A stretch of 64,000 bases of DNA from Kushneria marisflavi (GCF_002157205.1 NZ_CP021358.1:62001-126000), one strand, 5' to 3'. Shown: positions 1 through 9,331, numbered from the stretch's first letter. Numbers and translations are program-made. Notes: generated by a model from the letters alone, not told the origin.

Positions 1-272
1 ATCCGGCCTGTCCGGACCACACGGAAAAAGGCACTCTTTTCGAGATGCTCGATGCCACGAACAATACGGGGCTGACGCTGACCGAAAGCTTCGCCATGTG
101 GCCTGCCGCGGCAGTGTCGGGCTGGTATTTCTCACATCCGCAGTCGCGTTATTTCTCGACCGGGCGCATCAGTCGCGATCAGATCGATGCGCTTGCCACG
201 CGCAAGGACATGTCACGTGACACCATGGAGCGCTGGCTGTCCCCGATTCTGTCCTACAATCCTGACGAATAG
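1..272 (+). CDS. metH: B12-dependent methionine synthase, C-terminal fragment (partial at left edge)
   Basis: Only the last 90 or so codons are present; the frame is open to the window edge. They carry the signature end of the S-adenosylmethionine-binding activation domain of cobalamin-dependent methionine synthase: PACPDHTEK, then ESFAMWPAAAVSGWYFSHPQ, then a closing MERWLSPILSYNPDE-like tail. The enzyme methylates homocysteine using 5-methyl-tetrahydrofolate through methylcobalamin, and this domain re-methylates oxidised cob(II)alamin. The gene is a consumer of the cofactor made by the cob locus about 37 kb downstream. A terminator follows about 60 bases after the stop. The catalytic domains lie outside the window. 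Confidence 0.93.
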   Translation, partial: PACPDHTEKGTLFEMLDATNNTGLTLTESFAMWPAAAVSGWYFSHPQSRYFSTGRISRDQIDALATRKDMSRDTMERWLSPILSYNPDE

Positions 273-333
273 TCCGGTTTTCCTGTCCTGTCCTGTCAGG
301 TCATGAGCCCGTTAGCGGTCAATGTGTCGCGAT

Positions 334-364
334 AAAAAAAGGCCTCTCATTGAGAGGCTCTTTT
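334..364. terminator. Bidirectional intrinsic terminator between metH and the Smr gene
   Basis: Stem GCCTCTCA/TGAGAGGC at 342-358 is flanked by seven A on the left and TTTT on the right. It can therefore end both metH from the left and the Smr-domain gene from the right. Confidence 0.75.
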
Positions 365-410
365 GATATGACGGTCATGTGCCGGCAGCTGTTGATGGTA
401 ATGCTGGCAC

Positions 411-1010
411 TTACGGCGCGCGACGGCGCTGATGCAGCTCACGGTTACGCTGGCGGGCACGATAGGATTTTTTCAGCATGACATAGGTCGCACCGAGCCC
501 GCCATGACGTGGCTGGGCCGTGGCATAGGCCTGAACCTCGTCAAACTGCTCAAGCCATTTGCCCACATAGGAACGCACCACGTTGGCATGGCTTTCATCG
601 CTTTTGCCACGACCGTGAACGATCATCACGCAACGCAGCTCATGCTGGTGCGCTTCACGGATAAATCTGAAAAGCTCGCGTCGACACTCGGCCACCGGGC
701 GCTTTAACAGGTTCAATTGAGAGTCGACCTGATAGCCCCCATGACGCAGTTTCTCGATCACACCGGTTTGAATGCCGTCACGGCGAAACTCGATCGGGTC
801 ATTGACGGGCAGTAAATCGACAAATTCATCGGACAGGAAGTTGCTTTCCTGCTCACCATCCTGGGCGCTGGCGCGTCTGGCCAGTTGCGCCTCGCTGGGA
901 GGTCGCGCACCGGTGTTACCGGCATCGGCGCGGTTGCGTCCCTTGTTCAGCGGAATGACATCAGCCATTTCATGAAAGAACAGCTGCTCATCGCGTTGAT
1001 TGGCATTCAT
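411..1010 (-). CDS. Smr-domain protein (MutS2-type Smr endonuclease family)
   Basis: 199 residues. The C-terminal 90 residues form an Smr domain: a DLR/DLN-like stretch (VDSQLNLL), then the conserved HGRGKS loop around residue 130, and a closing GGLGATYVMLK segment. Smr domains are found alone or at the end of MutS2, and some are DNA or RNA nicking endonucleases. The N-terminal half is charged and looks like the linker seen in stand-alone proteobacterial Smr proteins (SmrA/YdaL or SmrB type). The ATG start has a GAGGAG Shine-Dalgarno 8 bases upstream. Convergent with metH. Family assignment is firm; the substrate is not known. Confidence 0.85.
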   Translation of the reverse strand: MNANQRDEQLFFHEMADVIPLNKGRNRADAGNTGARPPSEAQLARRASAQDGEQESNFLSDEFVDLLPVNDPIEFRRDGIQTGVIEKLRHGGYQVDSQLNLLKRPVAECRRELFRFIREAHQHELRCVMIVHGRGKSDESHANVVRSYVGKWLEQFDEVQAYATAQPRHGGLGATYVMLKKSYRARQRNRELHQRRRAP

Positions 1011-1148
1011 CGGGCTACTCCTCGCGTATTGGCCGGGTCACCAATAGGCTTTTCGTTCAAACAGGGGGACCGCCGTTTTGGCAGCATCAATGTCAGAGCG
1101 TCGCGTCGGGAATAAGGTATGAAGTGCCGAACCTCCCGGCCAATGCCG

Positions 1149-2393
1149 TTATGGGGTAATGGGTGTTTTCCTGTCGGATTCATTGTTCAGGGCTGACGCC
1201 ATCGAAACATCCAGCGCTTCATGATAGCGCTGCTGGGCCGTGCGCATAATGTCAGCCACCTTACTATAGCCTTCCGGCGGTCGATATTGCTCGGGCATGG
1301 TCCAGGGCAGGCCCGCCACGATTTCGCTAAGGGTAAGCGTATCAAGCGATTTGGCCAGTACCCACTCATCTTCGTCACTGATCACGACCCAGCCCTGCTC
1401 TGACAATACGTTCAGTAGCCTGTGGTAGTGACCTCCCAGCCGTTTTCGCGCATTTGACGCTTTCAAGGCGCCCTCACCACGTACATGCCTCTGATGTAGC
1501 AGTGTCAGCATGCCCAAGGCCTGCCAGAACTGCGGCCAGCGACGCCAGTCGGCATGCTGGGTTTCTCCCAGCCACGCGGCCAGTTCTGCGCCCATCAAAA
1601 TGATGAACCAGCTTAGAAAGATCCAGAGTAGAAAAAGTGGCACGGCAGCAAAAGCGCCATAAAGGATCTGATAGGAAGGAAAGTTGGTGACATAAATGGA
1701 AAAGCCCCACTTGGCCAGCTCCAGTGAAATCGATACCAATAGCGCACCCGCAGCAGCATGCTTGATACGCACGCGTGCGTTGGGCACGGTGACATAGATA
1801 AACCAGAAGGCCAGAAAGCTCAGAATCGGGGGTAAAAAGTGAAGGATCAAATCACTGCCTCCCAGCCAGGAGGCCGCTGAATTCAAAACGCTGATGGAGG
1901 CCAGATAGGAAGACAGCAAAAAGCCACTGCCGATCAGAATGGGACCCAGCGTCAATACCGCCCAGTAGACCAGAAACCCCATCAACCCATGGCGGTTGTG
2001 GCGAACACCCCAGATCCGATTGAGCGCATTTTCCACGGTCATCATCATTAAAATCGAGGTGATCAGCAAAAAGATGCCACCCACCATGGTCAGCCCGCGT
2101 GCCTGTTGGGTGAATCCGCGTAGCGTGTCCAGAATGGTCTGGCCGGTTTCGGGGACAAACTGCTGAAACACGAACTGCTGAATATGATCGCCGGCATCCT
2201 GAAAATCCGGGATGGCCGCAAACAGGGCATATACCACGGTGGTAAAGGGCACTACGGCAAACAGCGTGGTATAGGTCAGTGAGGCGGCCGTCTGAAGGCC
2301 GTCATGAGCGTTGAAGCGCTTGACGAGCTTGATGATTGCCCTGAACGGTGCCAGCAGGCACCACAGGGGTTGGGGTATGGAAAAACGTCTCAC
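1149..2393 (-). CDS. YihY/BrkB-family inner-membrane protein
   Basis: 414 residues with a GTG start (GTGAGACGT) preceded by AGGACAAG. The first 280 residues hold about six hydrophobic segments. The early AASLTYTTLFAVVPF and the MMMTVENALNRIWGV block are typical of the YihY/BrkB family, once misnamed RNase BN. A soluble C-terminal region of about 130 residues follows, as in gammaproteobacterial members. Function is unsettled; it is an integral inner-membrane protein, possibly a transporter or an envelope factor. It is divergent from wrbA across a 172-base gap. Confidence 0.85.
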   Translation of the reverse strand: MRRFSIPQPLWCLLAPFRAIIKLVKRFNAHDGLQTAASLTYTTLFAVVPFTTVVYALFAAIPDFQDAGDHIQQFVFQQFVPETGQTILDTLRGFTQQARGLTMVGGIFLLITSILMMMTVENALNRIWGVRHNRHGLMGFLVYWAVLTLGPILIGSGFLLSSYLASISVLNSAASWLGGSDLILHFLPPILSFLAFWFIYVTVPNARVRIKHAAAGALLVSISLELAKWGFSIYVTNFPSYQILYGAFAAVPLFLLWIFLSWFIILMGAELAAWLGETQHADWRRWPQFWQALGMLTLLHQRHVRGEGALKASNARKRLGGHYHRLLNVLSEQGWVVISDEDEWVLAKSLDTLTLSEIVAGLPWTMPEQYRPPEGYSKVADIMRTAQQRYHEALDVSMASALNNESDRKTPITP

Positions 2394-2562
2394 CTTGTCC
2401 TGCTCCTGACCATCAATGCTGGCTGTCTCCCTGAAACATAGCGACCGCCGGGGGCTCTGACCAATCGAATCTGAAGACAGCGCGGCCTGACAACCCTCAG
2501 CTCAATGGGCACAATAGGGCCACTCCTGCCAGAATTGGTCTTTATCGTTCCTACAAGGATAA

Positions 2563-3177
<615 letters not shown>

Positions 3178-3179
3178 CC

Positions 3180-3590
3180 GTGCTGTTTCGCACTTTTGAA
3201 CAGCGTTATGGCGCCTCTGGCGCGCGGCAAAAGGCTCGTCGTGTCGTGACGGTCAGCTGGGTCGTTCTTGTGGTGGTAACGCTGATGACAGGGCTGATGC
3301 TGGCTCAGCAAGGCGGGGCTGAATCGCTGCTACCGGTACTGGTACGACTCGCACCACTGTTGCTTCTCGGTGTGGTGCTTCGCACCGAGCGCCGTCGTGG
3401 TTATGGCTGGCTGGCATTTGTCAGCGTGCTTTATATCATCCAGGGTGCCGTCATGCTGCAGTTGCCGGGGCTATGGTGGCTGGGGCTGGTTGAGGTACTT
3501 TCAGCCCTGACCCTGCTGCTCAGCGCCGGCAGCTATGCGTTGTACATCCATCGCTGGCAGCGTAATGATGGTACACCGGGCACCGGGTAA
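3180..3590 (+). CDS. DUF2069 integral membrane protein
   Basis: 136 residues with a GTG start and GAGGAC upstream, two bases after the wrbA stop. Four hydrophobic helices occur in sequence, with the family-typical RRRGYGWLAFVSVLYIIQG and WWLGLVEVLSALTLL blocks. DUF2069 proteins are small inner-membrane proteins of unknown function, usually next to wrbA. Co-transcription with wrbA hints at a role near quinone or redox chemistry, but this is inference only. Confidence 0.85.
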   Translation: MLFRTFEQRYGASGARQKARRVVTVSWVVLVVVTLMTGLMLAQQGGAESLLPVLVRLAPLLLLGVVLRTERRRGYGWLAFVSVLYIIQGAVMLQLPGLWWLGLVEVLSALTLLLSAGSYALYIHRWQRNDGTPGTG

Positions 3591-3677
3591 ATCGCCTTTC
3601 AAGGAGGTGTATCAGACCCGGAACAATACTGCGAGGCAGATCGGATGATGCCTCTCGAAGCTTCAAGGAAACCATTC

Positions 3678-4322
3678 ATGAGCACCATTTCTGACCTGCG
3701 TCGTGACTACACCGGGGACGCCCTCGATCAGGACAATACGCCTGAAACCCCCTGGCCTCTTTTTTCGGAATGGCTTAATGCAGCAGTAGAAAGTGAGCGT
3801 GATGATGCCAATGTCATGACACTGGCCACGGCTGACAATGAGGGGGTTCCACACGCGCGCATCGTGCTGCTCAAGGGGTTTGATGAGAACGGTCTGGTAT
3901 TTTACACCAGCTACCAGAGCCACAAGGGCAGTGAGCTGGGGACCTGCCCGCATGCGGCGCTGGTATTCTGGTGGCCCACGCTGCAGCGTCAGGTACGCGT
4001 TGAGGGTCATGTGGAGCAGGTGTCGGAAGACACCTCGGATGCCTATTTCCACTCACGGCCAAGAGCGAGCCAACTGGGTGCCTGGATCTCCCAGCAAAGC
4101 GTCGAAATTCCGGGGCGACAATGGCTTGATGAGCGCACTCATCGCTTTGAGCGGGCCTATCAGGACCATGATATTGATCGTCCGCCACACTGGGGCGGTT
4201 ATCGGGTGGTGCCGGTCATGGTGGAGTTCTGGCAGGGCCAGCCCAGTCGCCTGCATGATCGAATCCGCTATCGCTGGCGGTCAGCCGAAGGGCACTGGCT
4301 CAAAAGCCGGCTGGCACCCTGA
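3678..4322 (+). CDS. pdxH: Pyridoxamine 5'-phosphate oxidase
   Basis: 214 residues. The FMN enzyme oxidises pyridoxine or pyridoxamine 5'-phosphate to pyridoxal 5'-phosphate. Visible are the N-terminal MLATADNEGVPHARIVLLK-like FMN block, YTSYQSHKGSEL, FWWPTLQRQVRVEG, the SRPRASQLGAW motif, and the C-terminal WGGYRV...EFWQG...RLHDR-RY block. An in-frame ATG exists at 3645, but the ATG at 3678 has AAGGA at the right distance and matches the family start (MSTISDLRRDY). The 39-base gap to the next gene suggests possible co-transcription with the regulator. Confidence 0.95.
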   Translation: MSTISDLRRDYTGDALDQDNTPETPWPLFSEWLNAAVESERDDANVMTLATADNEGVPHARIVLLKGFDENGLVFYTSYQSHKGSELGTCPHAALVFWWPTLQRQVRVEGHVEQVSEDTSDAYFHSRPRASQLGAWISQQSVEIPGRQWLDERTHRFERAYQDHDIDRPPHWGGYRVVPVMVEFWQGQPSRLHDRIRYRWRSAEGHWLKSRLAP

Positions 4323-4361
4323 CAGTCATGCGCACGGCGGCCCGGGAACGCTCTTGAAAAA

Positions 4362-4997
4362 ATGACCGATCGTGACACAAAAGCAGCGGCAGGCATGACG
4401 GTTGCTCGCAGCCAAAAACCCTTTGTCGAGCCACTGCGGCTCGGGGAGCGCCTGCGTGAAATCCGCCGCGCTCAGCAATTGACGCTTGAAGAAGTCAGCC
4501 GGCGTACCGGCGTGGCACGCTCAACGCTTTCAAAGATTGAAAACGATTTGATCTCGCCCAGTTTTGTAGTGGTGCAAAAATTGATGATCGGGCTCAAGCT
4601 GGATATGCCACAGCTTCTAAAAAGCCCGCATTGTGCTCCACGCAATGCTGGCCGTCGCGACCTGACCCGCTGTGGTGAGGGTGAGCTGCACCCCACGCCC
4701 ACCTATGAACATGAGCTTTTATCGGCGCAGATGGCGCAAAAGCTCATGACCCCTTTCAAGACGATTGTTCATGCGCGCAGCATCGAAGCGTTTTCTGATT
4801 GGGTACGCCATGGCGGCGAAGAATTTTTACTCGTGCTGGAGGGTTCGATTCTGCTGTATAGCGAGTTTTATGAGCCTCTTCAGCTTGATGCCGGTGATAG
4901 CCTTTATTTCGACAGCGACATGGGGCATGCCAAGGTGTCCATCAGTGACGCCGATGCCCTCGTCCTTTCGGTATGCGCGCCAGGCGAGCGCGCCTGA
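4362..4997 (+). CDS. XRE-family regulator with C-terminal cupin domain
   Basis: 211 residues. Residues about 27-80 form a Xre helix-turn-helix (LGERLREIRRAQQLTLEEVS, then RSTLSKIENDLISPS). Residues about 140-205 form a small cupin barrel (GGEEFLLVLEGSILLY, LDAGDSLYFDSDMGHA). This architecture is typical of regulators that sense small metabolites, such as polyamines, osmolytes or amino-acid derivatives; the ligand cannot be read from sequence. A Met at residue 12 is an alternative start. No dedicated target operon is evident beside it. Confidence 0.85.
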   Translation: MTDRDTKAAAGMTVARSQKPFVEPLRLGERLREIRRAQQLTLEEVSRRTGVARSTLSKIENDLISPSFVVVQKLMIGLKLDMPQLLKSPHCAPRNAGRRDLTRCGEGELHPTPTYEHELLSAQMAQKLMTPFKTIVHARSIEAFSDWVRHGGEEFLLVLEGSILLYSEFYEPLQLDAGDSLYFDSDMGHAKVSISDADALVLSVCAPGERA

Positions 4998-5118
4998 TCC
5001 CGGGTCAACGTTGTCACCCTCTCCGATCAAGTCATGACGGCAGGAAGCAATGACGACCTACAATGATGTTGCCCTGACCACCGATTTCATGAGTTCAGGG
5101 CGTTTACAGGAGCTGAGC

Positions 5119-5436
5119 ATGGACCAACTGGACAAGCAGACCCGGACCGAGCTTGAGGCCGCTGCCTTTCGCCGGCTGCTCAAGCATCTCGATGACAATC
5201 GCGATGTGCAAAACATTGATTTGATGATTCTGGCCGACTTCTGTCGTAACTGTCTTTCAAAGTGGTTGGTGACAGCAGCCGAAGAGCGGCATGTAGAGCT
5301 TGATCTGGAAAGTGCTCGTGAGCACGTTTATGGCATGCCCTACAGTGAATGGAAGGCCAATCAGCCACCGGCCACTGAAGAGCAGCTCAAGGCGCTTGAG
5401 GCCCGTCAAAGGGCGAAGGAGAAGCCCTCCTCGTGA
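5119..5436 (+). CDS. DUF1244 protein
   Basis: 105 residues from the ATG at 5119, which has AGGAG seven bases upstream and gives the family's usual start (MDQLDKQTRTELEAAAFRR). An upstream ATG at 5050, also with a plausible AGGAA, would add 23 residues not typical of the family. The core LLKHLDDNRDVQNIDLM, the DFCRNCLSKW cysteine pair and YGMPYSEWK are conserved DUF1244 features. Function unknown. Its stop overlaps the GTG start of moaB by four bases (GTGA), so it is translationally coupled to molybdenum cofactor genes. Confidence 0.85.
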   Translation: MDQLDKQTRTELEAAAFRRLLKHLDDNRDVQNIDLMILADFCRNCLSKWLVTAAEERHVELDLESAREHVYGMPYSEWKANQPPATEEQLKALEARQRAKEKPSS

Positions 5437-5957
5437 ACGATGATTTCATACCGCTCGATATTGCCGTTTTAACCATCTCCGATACGCGTGATGAAAGCAG
5501 CGACCGCTCTGGCGCCCTGCTGATCGACGCTCTTGAGCGTGCCGGGCATCGCTGCGCCTTTCGCCGGATCATTCGAGATGAGCTCTATCAGATCCGCGCG
5601 GAAGTCGCGCGCCTGATCGCCGACCCGAAGGTGCAGGTCGTGATCACCACCGGTGGTACCGGCTTTACCGGCCGGGACTCCACGCCCGAAGCGGTCGGTG
5701 TTTTGTTCGATAGTCATATTGAAGGATTTGGCGAAATGTTTCGTCGACTCTCGCAGGATGATGTGGGCAGTTCGACCATACAGAGTCGGGCATTGGCAGG
5801 CTTTGCCAATCATACGGCCGTGTTTTGCCTGCCAGGCTCTACCGGCGCCTGTCGCACCGGCTGGAAAGGCATTCTCTTTGAACAGCTTGATAGCCGGCAC
5901 AAGCCCTGCAACTTTGCCAACCTGGTGATTCCCGGACGAGGTCAGCATGGCGGGTAG
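5433..5957 (+). CDS. moaB: Molybdenum cofactor biosynthesis protein MoaB
   Basis: 174 residues with a GTG start overlapping the DUF1244 gene. MogA/MoaB fold: AVLTISDTRDESSDRSG at the N-terminus, the molybdopterin-binding VVITTGGTGFTGRDSTPEAV, and FCLPGSTGACRTGWKGIL near the end. MoaB-type proteins adenylylate molybdopterin before molybdate insertion, or substitute for MogA. It overlaps moeA by 11 bases, so the three genes form one coupled unit. Confidence 0.93.
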   Translation: MNDDFIPLDIAVLTISDTRDESSDRSGALLIDALERAGHRCAFRRIIRDELYQIRAEVARLIADPKVQVVITTGGTGFTGRDSTPEAVGVLFDSHIEGFGEMFRRLSQDDVGSSTIQSRALAGFANHTAVFCLPGSTGACRTGWKGILFEQLDSRHKPCNFANLVIPGRGQHGG

Positions 5958-7146
5958 TCATCGGCTACATACACCGCAGGAGGCACTCGAGGCACTGTCA
6001 GCCGATCTTGAACCGTTGCCCTGTGAATGGGTAAGGCTCGAAACGGCGGGCGATCGTGTGCTGGCGCAAACGCTTTATGCCCGGCATGACACGCCCCCTT
6101 TCGATAACAGCGCCATGGATGGCTATGCCCTGCGCGCTGCGGACAGTGGCAGGGTTTTAGGTGTCAGTCAGCGCATTATGGCCGGCCAGAGTGGCGTGGC
6201 GCTGGAAGAAGGGACCTGTGCTCGCATCTTTACCGGTGCTCCTCTACCTGAGGGCGCGGACAGCGTCATCATGCAGGAGGAAGTCGAGGCTCGTGACGAA
6301 GGCGTTTTGATTCCGGCCGGACTTGAGGTAGGCAACAGCGTTCGCCCGAAAGGCCGAGAAATCAGAGCCGGTGAAGCGCTGGTCTCCCGGGGGACCCGGC
6401 TCAATAGTGCCGCACTGGGCTTTCTGGCAGGTCAGGGATTTGACCGGGTACCGGTGTATCGAAAACCCAGGGTTGCCCTTCTGTTTACCGGCGATGAGCT
6501 AAAGCTGCCAGGCGAACCGCTTGAGCCCGGTCAGATTTATAATGGCAACCGGTTCATGCTGATGGACCTGCTGGTACGCTTTGGCGCCGAACTGGCGCTG
6601 GTGGAACAGGTGCCGGATACCCTCGAAGCCATGACCCGGGCACTTGAGCGTGCTTCGCATCAGGTAGACGTTATCGTGACGACCGGTGGTGTCTCGGTGG
6701 GCGATGCTGACTATGTGCGTCGTGCTCTGGAATCATTGGGAGAGCTGGATCTCTGGCGTTTATCAATTCGACCAGGCAAGCCGCTGGCGCTGGGGCATAT
6801 CGATCAGTGTCGCTTCGTTGGGCTGGCGGGTAATCCGGTGTCGAGCTTTGTCGGTGCATGGCTCTTTTTGCGTCCGCTTTTGGGGGGCATGCAGGGATGT
6901 GACGAGATGAAGGCCCTGCCGGAAGTCACGGCTCAAGCGGATTTCGAGACCGAAACGGCCGGGCGCGATCATTACATGCGCGTCACTCTGCAGTGGGACG
7001 GTGATGGCTACCGCGCGCATGCATTTGAGGATCAGGACTCCTCCATCCTGCGCTCATGCGTGACGGCCAATGCACTGGCCGTCATCAAGGCACATTCGAA
7101 AATTGCGCTGGGTGAGCGCGTCAGGTGTCTTTTACTGGTCAGTTGA
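5947..7146 (+). CDS. moeA: Molybdopterin molybdenumtransferase MoeA
   Basis: 399 residues, the usual MoeA length. Signatures are DTPPFDNSAMDGYALRA (residues about 48-64), GRIFTGAPLPEGAD-like ARIFTGAPLPEGAD, LLFTGDEL, the MoCF core VIVTTGGVSVGDADYV, and LAGNPVSSFVGAWLF. MoeA inserts molybdate into adenylylated molybdopterin. It starts inside the end of moaB. The 3' end overlaps by 15 bases the 3' end of the convergent acpH gene. Confidence 0.95.
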   Translation: MAGSHRLHTPQEALEALSADLEPLPCEWVRLETAGDRVLAQTLYARHDTPPFDNSAMDGYALRAADSGRVLGVSQRIMAGQSGVALEEGTCARIFTGAPLPEGADSVIMQEEVEARDEGVLIPAGLEVGNSVRPKGREIRAGEALVSRGTRLNSAALGFLAGQGFDRVPVYRKPRVALLFTGDELKLPGEPLEPGQIYNGNRFMLMDLLVRFGAELALVEQVPDTLEAMTRALERASHQVDVIVTTGGVSVGDADYVRRALESLGELDLWRLSIRPGKPLALGHIDQCRFVGLAGNPVSSFVGAWLFLRPLLGGMQGCDEMKALPEVTAQADFETETAGRDHYMRVTLQWDGDGYRAHAFEDQDSSILRSCVTANALAVIKAHSKIALGERVRCLLLVS

Positions 7147-7710
7147 TGCGGCGGCATGTTCGCATGCCGCCCGCTGCATCCATGGCCAGATCTCATGAAA
7201 GCTCTCTTCAAGCAGGGAATATTCCTGCTCAAGCCACGGCCTCAGCTCGGCCAGCCGATTGGGGCCTGACAGGCGAGTGCCCACGCCTGCAATGGCTCGG
7301 CAGGTAAACTCGAAACCTGCGTAGGCCTTGAGCCAGTTTTCACGACAAAGGTGATCGAAAAGACGTGTCTGTCGCTCGGGAACCATGTCTGCGTGACGAC
7401 GAAGCACGTGATAAACGCGCTGATTGAGATCTTCGTCGTGGTGCAGCCTGGCCAGGAAGTGATCCCAGACAATATCGAGCGCAATGCCGCAAACACGTCG
7501 CTGTGGCCCGGGTGCCTGGCGCTTGAGCGCCAGAGTGGTGTCGTGCTGGTCGATCAGAGCATCCATCCTGCGGTGAAACCTTATGCCGCGCGCCAGTTCG
7601 GGATGGGCGGTTGCCGATACCGGTCCCTTGACCCCGTCAGCCACCAGATTACCCAGCAAGAAAAGGTCGCTGCCATGGCGAGCCAGCTGGGCATGAGCCA
7701 GAAAGTTCAC
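7132..7710 (-). CDS. acpH: Acyl carrier protein phosphodiesterase (AcpH)
   Basis: 192 residues. MNFLAHAQLAR at the start, GNLVADGVKG, the GIRFHRRMDALIDQHD block and VWDHFLARLH are the conserved His/Asp-rich elements of the AcpH (HD-like) family. AcpH removes the 4'-phosphopantetheine arm from holo-ACP. Eight bases downstream of tusE on the same strand, so possibly transcribed with the tus genes. The 3' end overlaps moeA tail to tail. Confidence 0.9.
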   Translation of the reverse strand: MNFLAHAQLARHGSDLFLLGNLVADGVKGPVSATAHPELARGIRFHRRMDALIDQHDTTLALKRQAPGPQRRVCGIALDIVWDHFLARLHHDEDLNQRVYHVLRRHADMVPERQTRLFDHLCRENWLKAYAGFEFTCRAIAGVGTRLSGPNRLAELRPWLEQEYSLLEESFHEIWPWMQRAACEHAAASTDQ

Positions 7711-7718
7711 GCGTTGAC

Positions 7719-8084
7719 CTACAAACAGTTGGTAGGACGTGGCAGCCCGGCAAGTCGAGCTGCCACGCGCGCCGGGCTTTCAGGAAAAAGCGACATCAGA
7801 TAAAGCGAGCTGCCCTTTTCTTCACCCAGTTGTTGGCGGGTCGCCTTGACCAGTGCCCGCATGGCCGGCGCCATCTCAAAGCGCGCGTAAAAGTCACGCA
7901 GCAGCTCGATGATTTCCCAGTGTTCGGGCGTCAATACGCGAGCCTCGCGTTCGGCCATTTTTTCGGCCACTTCAGGCGACCAGCATTCAATATCCTGCAG
8001 GTGGCCATCGCTATCCAGCGCGACGATCGTGCCATCAGCAAGTGTGAGCGTGTCCGTATCCGATGTCATGAATTCTGATGCCAT
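7719..8084 (-). CDS. tusE: Sulfurtransferase TusE (DsrC family)
   Basis: 121 residues ending LPRPTNCL. The penultimate cysteine (C120) is the persulfide acceptor of TusE/DsrC proteins. DGHLQDIECWSPEVAEKMA and LTPEHWEIIELLRDFYARF are the family blocks. TusE takes sulfur from TusBCD and passes it to MnmA for 2-thiouridine synthesis on tRNA wobble uridines. A second Met at residue 6 is an equally possible start. Last gene of tusDCBE, 50 bases after tusB. Confidence 0.93.
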   Translation of the reverse strand: MASEFMTSDTDTLTLADGTIVALDSDGHLQDIECWSPEVAEKMAEREARVLTPEHWEIIELLRDFYARFEMAPAMRALVKATRQQLGEEKGSSLYLMSLFPESPARVAARLAGLPRPTNCL

Positions 8085-8134
8085 GAAAATGAGGAGTGTA
8101 GTGTCATTGATTGACCATCAAGCCGGCACGATGA

Positions 8135-8419
8135 TCAGAACCAGCTAACGGTACGATGCGTCGTGGCTGTCAGATCGACAAAGCCTGCCATGCTGACCCT
8201 CCTCGAGGCATCCGAGGGCGCAACACCACGCGATATGCAGTCTTCTTCCAGTACCCAGAGCTCGACGCCCCCGGGAAAATCGTCCAATGCGGTGCCATTG
8301 GCGGCATAGACGCCATCTTCGATGAGAAGGACATGATCACCTTCGCAAACCGCAGCAGCAAGCTCGTCAAGAATACGGGTCGCAAAGGGAGATCGATTGA
8401 CCAGGTGAAGCGTGCTCAT
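8135..8419 (-). CDS. tusB: Sulfur relay protein TusB (DsrH family)
   Basis: 94 residues from the ATG at 8419, which starts MSTLHLVNRSPF as the family does; the open frame extends eight codons further without support. DHVLLIEDGVYAA and VELWVLEEDCISRGV mark DsrH/TusB. It forms the TusBCD heterohexamer that relays persulfide sulfur from TusA to TusE. GAGGG lies upstream, and it is separated from tusC by 31 bases. Confidence 0.9.
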   Translation of the reverse strand: MSTLHLVNRSPFATRILDELAAAVCEGDHVLLIEDGVYAANGTALDDFPGGVELWVLEEDCISRGVAPSDASRRVSMAGFVDLTATTHRTVSWF

Positions 8420-8450
8420 GATGACCCTCGTTGATGGAAGCAATGGTGCA

Positions 8451-8804
8451 TTAAAAGCTCATGACCACATCGTGGCGGGCGATCATTTCCGCGATACAGC
8501 CCTGCTGACACCCCGGAATCAGCTGTTCGACGTCAATACCACGCGATTCAAATGAGTACTGGTCATACCAGAGAGGCTCGATGTCATAGAGTGACAGGCC
8601 TTCGAGCATGGCCGCACTGCCCTTCTGGCCCAGAGCGCCGCGCTGCTGCTGGGCCAGCAGTGCCAGAACCCCGTCGCCGCTGAACAGCAGGGTCGGTGGC
8701 TGGCCAAGCGCTGCGCCGACCAGTGCCGTCTCGAGGCCTTCACGCACCCAGCTCGAGCCATGCGGTGGGTGTCGCACGATCACCAGTATGCTTTTGGATT
8801 CCAT
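8451..8804 (-). CDS. tusC: Sulfur relay protein TusC (DsrF family)
   Basis: 117 residues. The start ILVIVRHPPHGSSWVREGLETALVGAAL and the middle TLLFSGDGVLALL are DsrE/F-like and match TusC. YDIEPLWYDQYSFESRGI is the usual C-terminal half. Structural subunit of TusBCD. Lies between tusD (31-base gap) and tusB. Confidence 0.9.
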   Translation of the reverse strand: MESKSILVIVRHPPHGSSWVREGLETALVGAALGQPPTLLFSGDGVLALLAQQQRGALGQKGSAAMLEGLSLYDIEPLWYDQYSFESRGIDVEQLIPGCQQGCIAEMIARHDVVMSF

Positions 8805-8834
8805 GTGGTTACTGCCCTGTCCGTCATGCTTGCC

Positions 8835-9239
8835 TCAAGGGGCAAAGGTAATCAATCGATCATGCAAAAACGCGGCCTGCATGAGCTGCCCAAGCCCCGT
8901 CAATTCAAAGGGCGCTTCAAGGGTAGAATGTGAATGGCCATGACGACGCGCTTCACCCTCATCCAGCAAGCCGCGACGAACGGCCGAGGCCACGCAGACC
9001 AGAAGTTCACACTGCTGGGCCTTATGCAGCGCACGCCATCGCTCGAGAAGATGGGGCTCATCCCTTGGCGGTGTCATCATGCTGGCGGCATTGTAGATGC
9101 CGTCATGATAGAAAAAGACCGTTGCCACACGATGCCCCTGTGCCGGCAGGGCTTCGGCAAAACGCAGCGCACTATGTGAGGCCTGTTGGCTATAGGGCGC
9201 CCCCTGCACCATCAGAGCGTAGGTCAGTCCTTGAGACAC
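8835..9239 (-). CDS. tusD: Sulfurtransferase TusD (DsrE family)
   Basis: 134 residues from a GTG at 9239 preceded by GGAGGA eight bases upstream. This gives MSQGLTYALMVQGAPYSQQA, aligned with the TusD family start. A longer TTG-initiated frame would run into the terminator of the upstream gene and is rejected. VATVFFYHDGIYNA and the active cysteine in ELLVCVASAVRRG are diagnostic. TusD accepts the persulfide from TusA. First gene of tusDCBE. Confidence 0.92.
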   Translation of the reverse strand: MSQGLTYALMVQGAPYSQQASHSALRFAEALPAQGHRVATVFFYHDGIYNAASMMTPPRDEPHLLERWRALHKAQQCELLVCVASAVRRGLLDEGEARRHGHSHSTLEAPFELTGLGQLMQAAFLHDRLITFAP

Positions 9240-9273
9240 CGGGATATTCCTCCAGAAACCAGCTTCCTGAAAC

Positions 9274-9299
9274 AAAAAAACCCTGCCCGAAGGCAGGGT
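9274..9299 (-). terminator. Intrinsic terminator after the Bax-inhibitor-1 gene
   Basis: Read on the minus strand: CCCTGCC/GGCAGGG stem with a TTCG loop (9281-9297) followed by a run of seven T. It separates the BI-1 gene from tusD, whose start lies just beyond. Confidence 0.85.
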
Positions 9300-9331
9300 C
9301 TCATGTTACCAGATCATGGTGTCGCGATGGG

